From Chitinophagaceae bacterium (lineage in GTDB: Bacteria > Bacteroidota > Bacteroidia > Chitinophagales > Chitinophagaceae): a stretch of 32,137 bases of DNA. The position numbers and the translations under genes were made by a program. Where the stretch lies: the NCBI GenBank assembly GCA_014379965.1, contig JACMKU010000173.1, positions 1 to 32,137 of the forward strand, written 5' to 3'. Each line of letters starts with the position of its first letter. Position 1 is the stretch's first letter. The notes beneath the pieces are model-generated. The model made no database searches. It was not told the origin of the DNA and saw only the letters and a program-made list of their open reading frames with translations. Positions 23,570 to 32,100 of the stretch are shown piece by piece.

Positions 23570-23774
23570 TTAACGTTTAAGGGTTTAACGTTTAACGTTC
23601 TTTAGGCAGAAAGAGGTTTTCCCATTTGTACAACTGAATAAGGGGAAAAGAGATATGCACGAAGTATCGAGATTTGAATGTGTGGAGACACGCATCTGGG
23701 CAACTGAGTCACCTCAAGCTATGGGTTGTCAAGCGAACTTTAAGAACGTTAAATGGTAAACCCTTAAACGTTAA
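23570..23774. repeat. Inverted CGTTTAA heptamer arms around a 136-nt loop
   Basis: The left arm (23570-23604) and right arm (23741-23774) are inverted copies, about 31 of 35 positions pairing, built on TTAACGTTTAAGGGTTTA and TTTAACGTTC. The CGTTTAA word repeats in the left arm. The loop (23605-23740) has no convincing gene; it includes a GTGT-GGAG-ACAC mini-hairpin. The right arm starts 7 nt after the rhaB stop codon. A small GGGTT-TAAT-AACCC hairpin (23534-23547) lies just outside. This is the main content of the 291-nt gap between rhaB and the GNAT gene. Confidence 0.82.
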
Positions 23775-23781
23775 TCTTCAC

Positions 23782-25176
23782 CTACGCCACTGTTTTCATC
23801 GCATCCTCGGGCTTGTAAGACTTCAGTTTCACGAGGTCCGCTGGCACCTTCTCTTTATTCCATTTCTTATGTATAGCCAGTGCCGCACCCATGGCTGTGG
23901 CTTGTGCTACAGAAGCAGCATAGACTTCCAGGTCAGGAAATGCCATCGTTAACAGCTGCATATAAATAGGATTGTTGCCAAACCCACCGTCTACGAATAT
24001 CTTCTTTACCCTGGTTCCCTTCAATACGATGTTGGTACTTCTCAACTGCTGCGTGACGATATCTTCAATCAATTGATGATAAGCTTCCTCATAACTCTTA
24101 AACTCATTGAGATTCCGCTTTGCGAAAGCCGACTGTCCTACCATCGCCGTTTGCTCTTTCTTCTGCAACTCGTTTTTTCGCTTTCTCATCTTCCTCATCA
24201 ATTCCAGGTCAGGCTTAACAGTAGTGTAATGATCTTCGGGCATCTGGTAGTGTCCCGCTAACCTCTTTAGTTGTTGCTCGTGTTCGTATCCTGCGAAAAG
24301 TCTTGAAGCCTTTACAGGTTTCCCTTCATACGAAAGATAGCAGAGGCAATCCTCGCATAACTCGTAATCGGAAAGCTGGCTATAATTGAAAGGGTTTAAG
24401 CTGATGCACCAGGTGCCAGTGGACAAGAGAATAAATGGCTCCTTGAAACTTGCCAGGTAGGGGATGAGCGCAGCCGAACTATCATGCAGGCCGCCTCCAA
24501 CAGGAATTTTATTTGGTTCGGTATACCCTGCGATCTCCGTGCTTCCGAGTATAGCCGGTAATTTTTCCATTACCCCTTCATCCTTCACCCACGGGTGGTA
24601 GTTGTTTTTCTGGAAATGCCACAGGTTGGTATGACATCCCACGCTGGTAATATCAGCGTTGATCTTGCCTGTCAGCACATAGCTTAAATATTGCGGAAGA
24701 TGCAACGCATACTGGATCTTCTTGAATGATTCGGGCTGTTCGTGTTTCAATCGATACAGCTGCATGCCGGAATTCAGACTTCCCAGAACTGGAGATGCAG
24801 TCTGTTTTGCGACGAGGCTATCGCCGCCATACTTGCTATAAAATTGATCCTGTAGTTTCTTATCAAATGGCTTGAGGTAGTTATAAAGTGGCAGAAAGAC
24901 TTCGCCCTTATCATCGAGGTAGACGAAACTGGCACCATAGGCAGAGAAATTCACCGCCTTGATGTCAAAACGAACATCTGCGGCCAACCGCGTAAACGAT
25001 TCTTTCACCCAGGCGGTCAAAGCCGCTACATCCTCGCAGGCAAAGCCATCCTCATCACTGATCTCCGGCAACTTCATGCTCTCCTCATGAACCGGATGAT
25101 ATTGCTGGTCGAACAATAACAGTTTCTTATTGGTCTTGCCGACGTCGAATATGGCGATGACGGGAGTTTTTTTCAT
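23782..25176 (-). CDS. rhaB: L-rhamnulokinase (FGGY-family sugar kinase)
   Basis: A 464-residue FGGY kinase, cytoplasmic, predicted to phosphorylate L-rhamnulose to L-rhamnulose-1-phosphate with ATP. Family features are the N-terminal phosphate loop DVGKTNKK (11-18), the catalytic aspartate D232 in GGGLHDSSAALIP, STGTW at 252-256, and the ATP-binding FVDGGFGNNP near 395-404 followed by AQATAMGAAL. The specificity is assigned from the operon, because FGGY kinases for rhamnulose, fuculose and xylulose look alike. It is the last gene of the rhamnose operon, separated from rhaI by the four-helix-bundle island. Confidence 0.85.
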   Translation of the reverse strand: MKKTPVIAIFDVGKTNKKLLLFDQQYHPVHEESMKLPEISDEDGFACEDVAALTAWVKESFTRLAADVRFDIKAVNFSAYGASFVYLDDKGEVFLPLYNYLKPFDKKLQDQFYSKYGGDSLVAKQTASPVLGSLNSGMQLYRLKHEQPESFKKIQYALHLPQYLSYVLTGKINADITSVGCHTNLWHFQKNNYHPWVKDEGVMEKLPAILGSTEIAGYTEPNKIPVGGGLHDSSAALIPYLASFKEPFILLSTGTWCISLNPFNYSQLSDYELCEDCLCYLSYEGKPVKASRLFAGYEHEQQLKRLAGHYQMPEDHYTTVKPDLELMRKMRKRKNELQKKEQTAMVGQSAFAKRNLNEFKSYEEAYHQLIEDIVTQQLRSTNIVLKGTRVKKIFVDGGFGNNPIYMQLLTMAFPDLEVYAASVAQATAMGAALAIHKKWNKEKVPADLVKLKSYKPEDAMKTVA

Positions 25177-25191
25177 GGCAATGCGTAAAAT

Positions 25192-25741
25192 AGTGAATGG
25201 TGAATTGTGAGTGGTGAGGGGTGACCGTTAATTGCAAATCCTTTCGTGCCTAATCATCCCACTTAATAGTTTGAATGTTTTTATAATTGAAAGACCAACA
25301 ACTTCTAATTCCTGTTCTGTAATATAGCCAAGCTTGAACGAAATATTTATTGCAGTATCTATTTCTACTATGGAGCCTCGCGAAATCTCAAAGAATCGGG
25401 CCCTCTCGTTTTCTGATTTTCTTGAACAACCTTCGGCAATATTTAAGTGAACCGAAATAGCTGCCCGCCTGATCTGTTGGACTAATGTGAATTTCTCATC
25501 ATTAGGAAATTTCCTCGTGGTTTTGTAGCACTCAGTTACTAACTCCTCCGAGGCTTTAAACACCTCCAATGCAGTATGGGGGAGCCTGAGAAACAATAAC
25601 GCTAATCTACTTAAAATGAAGTTACTGAACCTCGGCTATTCACCACTCACTTCCGGTATTTTAACGCCTCTCAGAATAAAGATTCATCGATCGCAAGCAG
25701 TTTTTTGGAAGGCACTCACTACTCACTATTGACTATTCACC
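25192..25741. mobile_element. Putative repeat-flanked element carrying a four-helix-bundle gene
   Basis: A GTGAATG-type heptamer array (25192-25226: AGTGAAT, GGTGAAT, TGTGAGT, GGTGAGG, GGTGACC) lies 2 nt beyond the stop of the four-helix-bundle gene. Inverted arrays lie beyond its start, at 25636-25649 (CTATTCA, CCACTCA) and 25714-25741 (ACTCACT, ACTCACT, ATTGACT, ATTCACC). If 25192-25741 were removed, rhaB and rhaI would be 31 nt apart, as expected in an operon. The same words form the gene-free hairpin at 22744-22815. Mobility is inferred; no target duplication or known transposase was identified. Confidence 0.5.
25228..25596 (-). CDS. Four-helix-bundle protein (S23/IVS-encoded-protein-like)
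   Basis: A 122-residue protein of the four-helix-bundle family first described as the protein encoded by intervening sequences in 23S rRNA genes; related folds occur in the Avd protein of diversity-generating retroelements. Family landmarks are VQQIRRAAISVHLNIAEGCS (about 43-62) and RARFFEISRGSIVEIDTAI (about 69-87). These proteins are small, basic and thought to bind nucleic acid. The start is TTG at 25596; no in-frame ATG lies near, and family members begin MFLxLxH, matching MFLRLPH here, so TTG is chosen. It is not in an rRNA gene but inside the rhamnose operon, between inverted heptamer arrays. Confidence 0.88.
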   Translation of the reverse strand: MFLRLPHTALEVFKASEELVTECYKTTRKFPNDEKFTLVQQIRRAAISVHLNIAEGCSRKSENERARFFEISRGSIVEIDTAINISFKLGYITEQELEVVGLSIIKTFKLLSGMIRHERICN

Positions 25742-25757
25742 ACCCCCGCAGTAACCA

Positions 25758-27032
25758 TCACAGCCCCGTCGCCACTGTCACCTTCCCCCTCTCCCTTATC
25801 AACTCGCCTCTCACTTTCAAGTTACGAAATAAACTAAGCGGTTGCAAGGCCCCTCCGGAACGAATGCGAGCCTCGGCGATAAGGGGTCTAACATCAGTGC
25901 GATAGGCAGCCTGTAGTATTTCCTGCGCCTTAACTACGTCATTATTGTCCTGTGCCGCCTTCAATTCCTTGCTATTAACCAGTAATGCCTGTGCATAGGC
26001 AATCATAATCGCCTCTATCGATTGAAGCAGGTCTTCCAGCGGATCTTTTACATTATGAGAAGCGTCGATCATCCAACCCAGGTCTGTAGCATGGTTCATG
26101 CCCCTGGCGTCCATTCCTTCCACTAGTTCATTAAATATCAGGAAAAGTTGGTAAGGGTTGATGCTTCCCACTGTGAGATCATCGTCGCCATACTTTGAGT
26201 CGTTGAAGTGGAAACCGGCCAGTTTATTCTCCATCATCAGCAGCGATACGATCTGTTCGATGTTTGCATTCGGCAGGTGATGTCCCAGATCGACGAGGGT
26301 ATAGGCCTTTGGCCCAAGTTTATTTGCGTACAGGTATGACTGTCCCCAGTCGCCCACTGTCATTGAGTAGAAGTTTGGTTCAAATGCTTTGTATTCAACG
26401 AATACCTTCCAATCCTCAGGCAGTGCGGCATAGATTTCTTGCAGACTTTCCAGTGTTCGCTGGAAAGCCTTCCGGAAATTCAATTGACCGGGGAAGCAGG
26501 AACCATCAGCCAACCAGACTGTCAATGCCTTTGAGCCGAGGTCAACACCATGTTTGATTACTTCCACATTGTGTTCAATGGCCTGTCTGCGCACGGATTT
26601 GTCTACGTGTTGGAGAGAACCGAACTTATAACTATTCTCCTGGCCCTGCTGATCCTGGAAAGTATTTGAATTGACAGCATCGAACTTCAATCCGTGCATG
26701 GCGGCCAGTGTCGTAATAGCGTTTGCATCTCCCGGAATATCCCAGGGAATATGAAGCGAAATAGCGCCGCTGGATTGGTTCAACGCATGAAGCAATCCCA
26801 CATCTTCGATCTTCTCTTCGAGATTTCGGGGTTCACCGCCGCCTGCGAATCGACCGAATCTTGTACCTCCGGAGCCGAGAGCCCAACTTGGGATTGCGAC
26901 CTGGAAGTCGGCGAGCTTTTGCAAGATTGCCTGAAGATCAGGGATGCCCTCCGCGATATAATCGAATTGTTTTTGATGCGCTTTTAAAGCGGGCTGATTA
27001 TGATCAGCAATTGCTTGCTTCGTCAATTTCAT
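25758..27032 (-). CDS. rhaI: L-rhamnose isomerase (RhaI type, TIM barrel)
   Basis: A 424-residue TIM-barrel isomerase converting L-rhamnose to L-rhamnulose. It corresponds to the Pseudomonas stutzeri-type enzyme rather than E. coli RhaA. The metal ligands of that enzyme align by spacing: E213 (VFVEYKAF), D248 and H251 (LVDLGHHLP), H275 (GFHFNDSKYG), D283/D285 and D323 (IDASHN). The length is normal for the RhaI subgroup. The gene starts 10 nt after rhaM stops, and its start codon is preceded only by that short gap, so the two are co-transcribed. Downstream, the operon is interrupted by the four-helix-bundle island before rhaB. Confidence 0.93.
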   Translation of the reverse strand: MKLTKQAIADHNQPALKAHQKQFDYIAEGIPDLQAILQKLADFQVAIPSWALGSGGTRFGRFAGGGEPRNLEEKIEDVGLLHALNQSSGAISLHIPWDIPGDANAITTLAAMHGLKFDAVNSNTFQDQQGQENSYKFGSLQHVDKSVRRQAIEHNVEVIKHGVDLGSKALTVWLADGSCFPGQLNFRKAFQRTLESLQEIYAALPEDWKVFVEYKAFEPNFYSMTVGDWGQSYLYANKLGPKAYTLVDLGHHLPNANIEQIVSLLMMENKLAGFHFNDSKYGDDDLTVGSINPYQLFLIFNELVEGMDARGMNHATDLGWMIDASHNVKDPLEDLLQSIEAIMIAYAQALLVNSKELKAAQDNNDVVKAQEILQAAYRTDVRPLIAEARIRSGGALQPLSLFRNLKVRGELIRERGKVTVATGL

Positions 27033-27042
27033 ATAAAATCGT

Positions 27043-27357
27043 TTATGGCAGGTAAAACACTTCTTTCAGCGGGATACTCACCGGGGAATTGTCAGGGTTG
27101 GTTTCCATGATATCTTTCATATATGTCCACCACCGCTGCATTACCGGATTTGAAGGTAGATTATTTAAGGCAGATGGGTCGTTGGCTTCCAGTACGCCAA
27201 ACAGCTGATTCGACCGGCTGTCCAGGAAGATGGAATATTCGCTTATTCCGGCTCCTTTCAACAATTCCTCCAGGTCAGGCCAGAGTTGGTCGTGCCGTTT
27301 CTTATACTCCTCCTCCTTTCCGGGGTGGAGTTTCATTATAAATGCTTGTCTTGCCAT
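27043..27357 (-). CDS. rhaM: L-rhamnose mutarotase (RhaM)
   Basis: A 104-residue dimeric alpha/beta-barrel-type mutarotase that interconverts alpha and beta anomers of L-rhamnose, feeding rhaI. The ATG at 27357 begins the standard N-terminus ARQAFIMKLHPG; an upstream in-frame start at 27441 would only translate the neighbouring repeat (SQFPIP etc.), so it is rejected. The active-site residues Y18 and H22 are in EEYKKRHDQLWPDL, and the characteristic RWWTYMKDIM is at 75-84. It stands between the aldolase/dehydrogenase and rhaI genes on the same strand. A 30-bp inverted repeat lies directly upstream. Confidence 0.93.
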   Translation of the reverse strand: MARQAFIMKLHPGKEEEYKKRHDQLWPDLEELLKGAGISEYSIFLDSRSNQLFGVLEANDPSALNNLPSNPVMQRWWTYMKDIMETNPDNSPVSIPLKEVFYLP

Positions 27358-27376
27358 TGCTGTGACTGACTTAAGT

Positions 27377-27472
27377 GGAATCGGGAATTGGGAATCTGGA
27401 ATCGGGCTCGAAACGGAAAAGGTCTTACAGAAGTCGGGCACTCCCGATTCCCGATTCCAAATTCCCGATTCC
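27377..27472. repeat. GGAATCG heptamer inverted repeat inside the rhamnose operon
   Basis: The left arm (27377-27406) is GGAATCG, GGAATTG, GGAATCT, GGAATCG, GG. The right arm (27443-27472) is its reverse complement with two mismatches over 30 nt. The loop is 36 nt. The island starts 8 nt after the aldolase/dehydrogenase stop and ends 19 nt before the rhaM start (minus strand), filling most of the 123-nt spacer. Confidence 0.93.
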
Positions 27473-27480
27473 TAGCCGGC

Positions 27481-29631
27481 TCATCGCACAAAACCAGCCG
27501 CCACCCCTCCATCAACATTCAATACATTGCCGGTCGATTTGTTTAGGAGTCCGCCCACGAATGCAAAGCATCCATTGGCGATGTCCTCGGGTAGTATGAT
27601 CTCGTTAAGCAAAGTTCGTTTCGCATAGTAGGAAGGTAGTTCTTCTACTGTGATGCCATATGCTTTCGCGCGGCCTTCCGCCCAGGCTCCTGCCCAGATT
27701 TTGCTGTCGCTAATGACCGCATCCGGATTCACTACATTAACTCGAATGTGATCCTTTCCTAATTCAGCAGCGTTGAGTCGGCTAAGATGCAGCTGTGCGG
27801 CCTTGGCTGAGCCATAACCTGCGTTATTCGGTCCACTTACCAATGCGTTCTTACTGACTATGTTTAAAATGTCACCTCCCAATTCCTGCTTCCGCATTAT
27901 TTCCGCGCCCACCTGGGTCACGAGAAACTGTCCTTTTACTAATACATCATAAAGTATGTCCCAATCCTTTTCAGTATGACCTTCAATCGGCTTCGAGATC
28001 GACAACCCTGCGTTATTCACTACGATATCGATGCCTCCAAAAGCGAGTGCCGCCGTGTCGTAAGCATTCCGGATCGTATCGGCATTGGTAACGTCCAAAA
28101 CCGCAGAGTCGAATACGTCCTTGCCATATTGTTGCTCGAACTCCTGCGTTGCCACTTCAAGGCGCGACTCATCGTTATCATTTATGATCACGCAGGCTCC
28201 CTCATCGGCAAATTTCTTCGCGATAGCTTTTCCAATACCACCAGCACTTCCCGTTATAAGGGCGATCCTTCCAGTAAGTGGTTTTGGCTTTGGCATACGC
28301 TGGAGTTTTGCTTCTTCCAGCAGCCAATATTCAATATTAAATGCCTCCTGTCTTGGCAACGATGTATATTCGGATATTGCCTCTGCACCCTTCATCACAT
28401 TTATGGCATTGATATAAAACTCCGCGGCAACTCTCGCGGTCTGCTTATCCTTTGCGAATGTGAACATGCCTACGCCAGGGTAGAGGATCACCACAGGATT
28501 CGCGTCGCGGATGCCAGGACTGTTTGTATGCTTGCACTTGTTATAGTATTCGCTATACATCTTTCGGTATGCTTCGAACGCAGGTGTTAGCTTTTCTCTC
28601 ACTCCCTTCGCATCTTTCAAATCTTCCTCAGGCGATAGTGTAAGCACAAGCGGGCTGATCTTTGTTCTGAGAAAATGGTCGGGACAACTTGTGCCAAGGG
28701 GCGCCAGCCTGTCCAGGTCATTCGAGTTGATGAATTCGAGAACACGCTCATCGTCTGTAAAGTGACCGATCATGTTCATCGATGAAGAACAGAGACCTCT
28801 AAGAACGGGGGCTATTGCCGCCGCCTGTTGCAGTCGTTTTTCCTTAGGCAATGAAATTCCTTTAGCCCCACCGAATACAGGCTTTGATTTGCCCGTGTGA
28901 TCCTGCAGGTATTCAGCACAACGCTCGATAACTTCAAGCGTATTGATATAGCTTTCATATGCCGTATCTCCCCACGTAAATAATCCGTGAGAGCCAAGCA
29001 TGATGCCGCATATTCCAGGGTTTTCATCCAGGCACTTCTTCAACTCGAGGCCCAGATCAAAACCTGGTTTCTGCCATTTTACCCAGCCTATTGTTCCGTT
29101 GAATAATTCCTTCGTGATCTTTTCACTATCCTTCGCCGCAGCAATCGCGATTGCAGCATCCGGATGGAGGTGATCGATATGTTTAAAAGGAAGGAAGCCG
29201 TGTAGAGGTGTGTCGATAGAAGGTGCCTTGGAACTCAGGTCGTATATGCAATGGTTGAATAGTTCGACCATCTCATCTTCAGATTCAATACCGCGGTAAA
29301 CTTGCTTGAGACTACGAAGTCGGTCAACATACAAAGCAGCGAGACCGGATCTCTTCAAAGTGCCGAGGTCACCGCCGGAGCCTTTCACCCACATCACTTC
29401 CGTTGCCTCACCTGTCAACGGGTTTTTCGCCATGGCCTTGCACGAAGTGTTGCCTCCGCCATAGTTTGTCAGACGCAAGTCGGCACCAAGAAGGTTCGAG
29501 CGATAGATCAATAACCCTACCTCATCACCTTCGAGTTCGGCTGCTCTTTTCTCGTCCCACAAATAACTCACATGTTTAAAATCGCCAACTCCCGGAGGAG
29601 CCTGGATGTTCGATTTCGTTCCTAAACTCAT
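27481..29631 (-). CDS. rhaD: Bifunctional rhamnulose-1-phosphate aldolase/lactaldehyde dehydrogenase
   Basis: A 716-residue fusion. Residues about 25-430 are a class II aldolase domain that splits L-rhamnulose-1-phosphate into dihydroxyacetone phosphate and L-lactaldehyde; NYGGGNTSCK and the zinc histidines H154/H156 (HIDHLHPDA) and H215 (GSHGLFTWGD) are visible. Residues about 453-716 are a short-chain dehydrogenase with TGSAGGIG (460-467), NNAG (539-542) and the triad S593, Y606, K610 (YGSAKAA). It likely oxidises lactaldehyde to lactate with NAD. This fusion is known from rhamnose clusters of Bacillus (RhaEW) and Bacteroidota. It is the second gene of the operon, 40 nt after rhaT. Confidence 0.94.
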   Translation of the reverse strand: MSLGTKSNIQAPPGVGDFKHVSYLWDEKRAAELEGDEVGLLIYRSNLLGADLRLTNYGGGNTSCKAMAKNPLTGEATEVMWVKGSGGDLGTLKRSGLAALYVDRLRSLKQVYRGIESEDEMVELFNHCIYDLSSKAPSIDTPLHGFLPFKHIDHLHPDAAIAIAAAKDSEKITKELFNGTIGWVKWQKPGFDLGLELKKCLDENPGICGIMLGSHGLFTWGDTAYESYINTLEVIERCAEYLQDHTGKSKPVFGGAKGISLPKEKRLQQAAAIAPVLRGLCSSSMNMIGHFTDDERVLEFINSNDLDRLAPLGTSCPDHFLRTKISPLVLTLSPEEDLKDAKGVREKLTPAFEAYRKMYSEYYNKCKHTNSPGIRDANPVVILYPGVGMFTFAKDKQTARVAAEFYINAINVMKGAEAISEYTSLPRQEAFNIEYWLLEEAKLQRMPKPKPLTGRIALITGSAGGIGKAIAKKFADEGACVIINDNDESRLEVATQEFEQQYGKDVFDSAVLDVTNADTIRNAYDTAALAFGGIDIVVNNAGLSISKPIEGHTEKDWDILYDVLVKGQFLVTQVGAEIMRKQELGGDILNIVSKNALVSGPNNAGYGSAKAAQLHLSRLNAAELGKDHIRVNVVNPDAVISDSKIWAGAWAEGRAKAYGITVEELPSYYAKRTLLNEIILPEDIANGCFAFVGGLLNKSTGNVLNVDGGVAAGFVR

Positions 29632-29671
29632 AACTATTTTTTTAATAAGATTTGTCTTTTTTGAATTCGAA

Positions 29672-30832
29672 TCAATTATTCGGATTCGGATTCTGCTCGC
29701 TTACAGCCGGCGCTTCGGTATTTTGTCTGTCCAGCATCTCCTGGTGTTTGTTATTACCATAGCCAACTACCAATACAGATAAGATGATAGTAAAAATGCC
29801 TATTGCTATTGTCATCTTCGTTTGCTTTTTCACTCCGGACCATTCCCTCAACACGATTCCCCACATGTTTGCCACAAGTATGATGAACGCCATATGCAGT
29901 ATCCATGAACTTGGACCATTGCCGAGTTTGCTCTCACCCATGCCATAGAAAAAGAACTGGAGGAACCATGTGGTTCCCGCAAGGGCGGCAAACAGGTAAT
30001 TCCTTGCCAGCGGAGTCTTCTTATTTGTGTAGTCGCCAAACGTCTTGTTACGTGCGTTCAGTACCATACACCAAATGAAGTTCGTCGTCAGGCCGCCCCA
30101 GAGTAGGACAACGTATGTGACGTTGTTTTGAAATAAAAACTCTCCATCGCCGGGATTAGCCGCTTTCCAGATAGAGTTGGCAGTCTCCGCCATCGGCTTT
30201 CCCGCCTCAAGACCAAAATTGAAACAGGCGCTTAGCACGCCGGAGATGATCGAAACGGCCATGCCAAGACCAAACTTATATTCGGTTTTTACAACAGTAC
30301 CATGTGGATCAGTTGCAGTTGTCTTAAGTTCCTTTTCCTTCATCACACCGGCCTTGCCGCAAATGATGATAGCGATGATACATAATACCAGGCCGGCGAG
30401 GACGATTAGTCCCCAGGTCGAACTGGTCATCATACTAAATGTGTCCTTTCCGGCTTTCGGATTGAAATCATAATAGATAGATGGAATCAAAGCGCCGAAT
30501 ACCATGCATAGTCCGAGGATGATGCTACTACCGAGAGAAACTCCGAGGTAACGAACGCCGAGTCCATAAGTCAAACCGCCGATGCCCCATAACACACCGA
30601 ATAGAAAAGTGAGACCAAGCGTAGTTGTGTCTGTCTCACGAATGATATCGGCGAAACCGGGTACCGTCAGGTATGCAGCCAATGGAGGAATAATAAGCCA
30701 GGAGAACAGTCCCCCAACAATCCAATAGCTTTCCCAGTGCCATCCTTTTACTTTCTTGTAAGGAATATAGAAACTGCCAGAAGCGAAACCACCAATGAAA
30801 TGGAAAAGAACGCCCAGAAAGATGACACCCAT
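29672..30832 (-). CDS. rhaT: L-rhamnose/H+ symporter (RhaT)
   Basis: A 386-residue inner-membrane protein with about ten hydrophobic helices of the drug/metabolite transporter-related RhaT family. Recognisable segments are FHFIGGFASGSFYIPYKKVKGWHWESYW (split here at residues 11-38), IPPLAAYLTVPGF, LWGIGGLTYGLGVRYLGVSLG (from residue 85) and FFYGMGESKLGNGPSSWILH near the end. It imports L-rhamnose with protons. It is the first gene of the minus-strand rhamnose operon and is read divergently from the GntR regulator, with 229 nt between the two starts. The ATG at 30832 gives the normal N-terminal helix. Confidence 0.92.
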   Translation of the reverse strand: MGVIFLGVLFHFIGGFASGSFYIPYKKVKGWHWESYWIVGGLFSWLIIPPLAAYLTVPGFADIIRETDTTTLGLTFLFGVLWGIGGLTYGLGVRYLGVSLGSSIILGLCMVFGALIPSIYYDFNPKAGKDTFSMMTSSTWGLIVLAGLVLCIIAIIICGKAGVMKEKELKTTATDPHGTVVKTEYKFGLGMAVSIISGVLSACFNFGLEAGKPMAETANSIWKAANPGDGEFLFQNNVTYVVLLWGGLTTNFIWCMVLNARNKTFGDYTNKKTPLARNYLFAALAGTTWFLQFFFYGMGESKLGNGPSSWILHMAFIILVANMWGIVLREWSGVKKQTKMTIAIGIFTIILSVLVVGYGNNKHQEMLDRQNTEAPAVSEQNPNPNN

Positions 30833-31061
30833 GAAGCAATTAATTTTTCAGTATGGAAGCAATTAAAAATTAAAGATAGAGTATCCAAAATACTGTCTAT
30901 CATGTACTGTCATGGGTAAAATGGCTCAAAATATGCAGTTCGCTCACGCCGTTAAAAGAGCTTGAGTATTTCCCTCTTAGCCCATGGCTGCCAACACATA
31001 AGAGGGCATTTCAGGCTTGTGTCCAATTTAATGTAAGTTTGAGTAACTGAATGCCTGCGGA
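30833..31061. promoter_or_regulatory. Divergent rhaT/gntR control region
   Basis: Two direct repeats stand out: GAAGCAATTA at 30833-30842 and 30856-30865, and TACTGTC at 30891-30897 and 30905-30911. An 8-bp perfect inverted repeat CCCTCTTA/TAAGAGGG (30972-30979, 30999-31006) encloses a CCATGG. On the plus strand TAAGTTTG at 31034-31041 fits the Bacteroidota -7 element for the regulator gene, without a clear -33 box. The TACTGTC pair is a candidate GntR operator; all roles are inferred. Confidence 0.5.
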
Positions 31062-32093
31062 ATGAAACAACCGGTAATTTTCAAGCACCTTTTCATCGAC
31101 TACTATTCGGCTACACCGAAATACCTGCAACTGGCCAACTGCATCATTAAAGCCATTAATGATGGCGTAGTGAAGGAGAATGATGTGCTTCCCTCGATCA
31201 ATGAACTCAGCTTCGAATTCGAGATCTCGCGTGATACAGCGGAGAAGGGATACAAGCACTTGAAGAAGAGCGGCGTTCTCGGTTCGGTACCCGGCAAGGG
31301 ATATTATGTGAAGAATACCGATCTCAACCACAAACTAAAGATCTTCCTGCTTTTCAACAAGCTCAGCCCCCATAAGAAGATCATCTATGACGCTTTCGTA
31401 GAGGCAATAGGGGACATGGCGGCAATTGACTTTTATATTTACAACAACGACTTCCTCTTCTTCAAAAAACTGATATCACAGCAGAAAGGAGACTACACCC
31501 ATTACGTGATCATCCCGCATTTCATGGAGGCCAGCGAGAACGTAAGCGAGATCATTAATACCATACCGAAGGATAAACTTATTCTCTTGGATAAATTATT
31601 ACCGGGTGTCACTGGCAACTATGCTGCGGTGTATGAAAATTTCGAGCAGGATATCTACGACGCCCTCGTGCAGGCCAATGAACAGTTGAGCAAGTACAAT
31701 ACGATCAAGATCATTTTCCCTGAGTATACTTATCACCCAAAAGAAATATTGGAGGGATTTTACCGGTATTGCCAGCAGTTTGCTTTCAATTACAAGGTTG
31801 TGCAAAACATCGAGGAAGAACCCATACAGAAAGGAGAAGTGTTTATTAACCTCATGGAAAACGACCTGGTGATACTCATCGAACGCATTCTCGCCGCTGG
31901 GTTAACCGTTGGGAAGGACGTGGGTGTCATCTCATACAATGAGACAGCCTTGAAGAAAATCATACTCAATGGTATTACTACCATTTCGACCGACTTCCAG
32001 ATGATGGGAGAGAAGACTGCGAAGATGATACTCGATCAGTCGACAGAACATGTTGCTATTCCGTTTTCACTTACGTTGAGAGCCTCCTTGTAA
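31062..32093 (+). CDS. GntR-family transcriptional regulator of rhamnose use
   Basis: A 343-residue protein with an N-terminal GntR winged helix (about residues 14-78: LPSINELSFEFEISRDTAEK, then KSGVLGSVPGKGYYV) and a C-terminal periplasmic-binding-protein-like effector domain (about 92-343, with VGVISYNETALKKIILNGIT). This combination is common among sugar regulators of Bacteroidota. It is divergent from the rhaT operon, so it probably controls that operon in response to rhamnose or an intermediate; whether it represses or activates cannot be told. It starts at ATG 31062, preceded by a TAnnTTTG-type element, and its stop lies 7 nt before a heptamer array. Confidence 0.88.
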   Translation: MKQPVIFKHLFIDYYSATPKYLQLANCIIKAINDGVVKENDVLPSINELSFEFEISRDTAEKGYKHLKKSGVLGSVPGKGYYVKNTDLNHKLKIFLLFNKLSPHKKIIYDAFVEAIGDMAAIDFYIYNNDFLFFKKLISQQKGDYTHYVIIPHFMEASENVSEIINTIPKDKLILLDKLLPGVTGNYAAVYENFEQDIYDALVQANEQLSKYNTIKIIFPEYTYHPKEILEGFYRYCQQFAFNYKVVQNIEEEPIQKGEVFINLMENDLVILIERILAAGLTVGKDVGVISYNETALKKIILNGITTISTDFQMMGEKTAKMILDQSTEHVAIPFSLTLRASL

Positions 32094-32100
32094 GAATAAT

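Noticed and set aside
25228..25596. A 23S rRNA intervening sequence
   Set aside because: The protein belongs to that family, but no rRNA sequence surrounds it; the neighbours are rhaI and rhaB.
25705..25905. Short plus-strand reading frame starting in the repeat at 25705
   Set aside because: Its first half translates the CACTCAC heptamers and the rest overlaps rhaI in antisense.
27358..27441. N-terminal extension of RhaM from 27441
   Set aside because: It translates the GGAATCG-type repeat; the conserved RhaM N-terminus begins at 27357.
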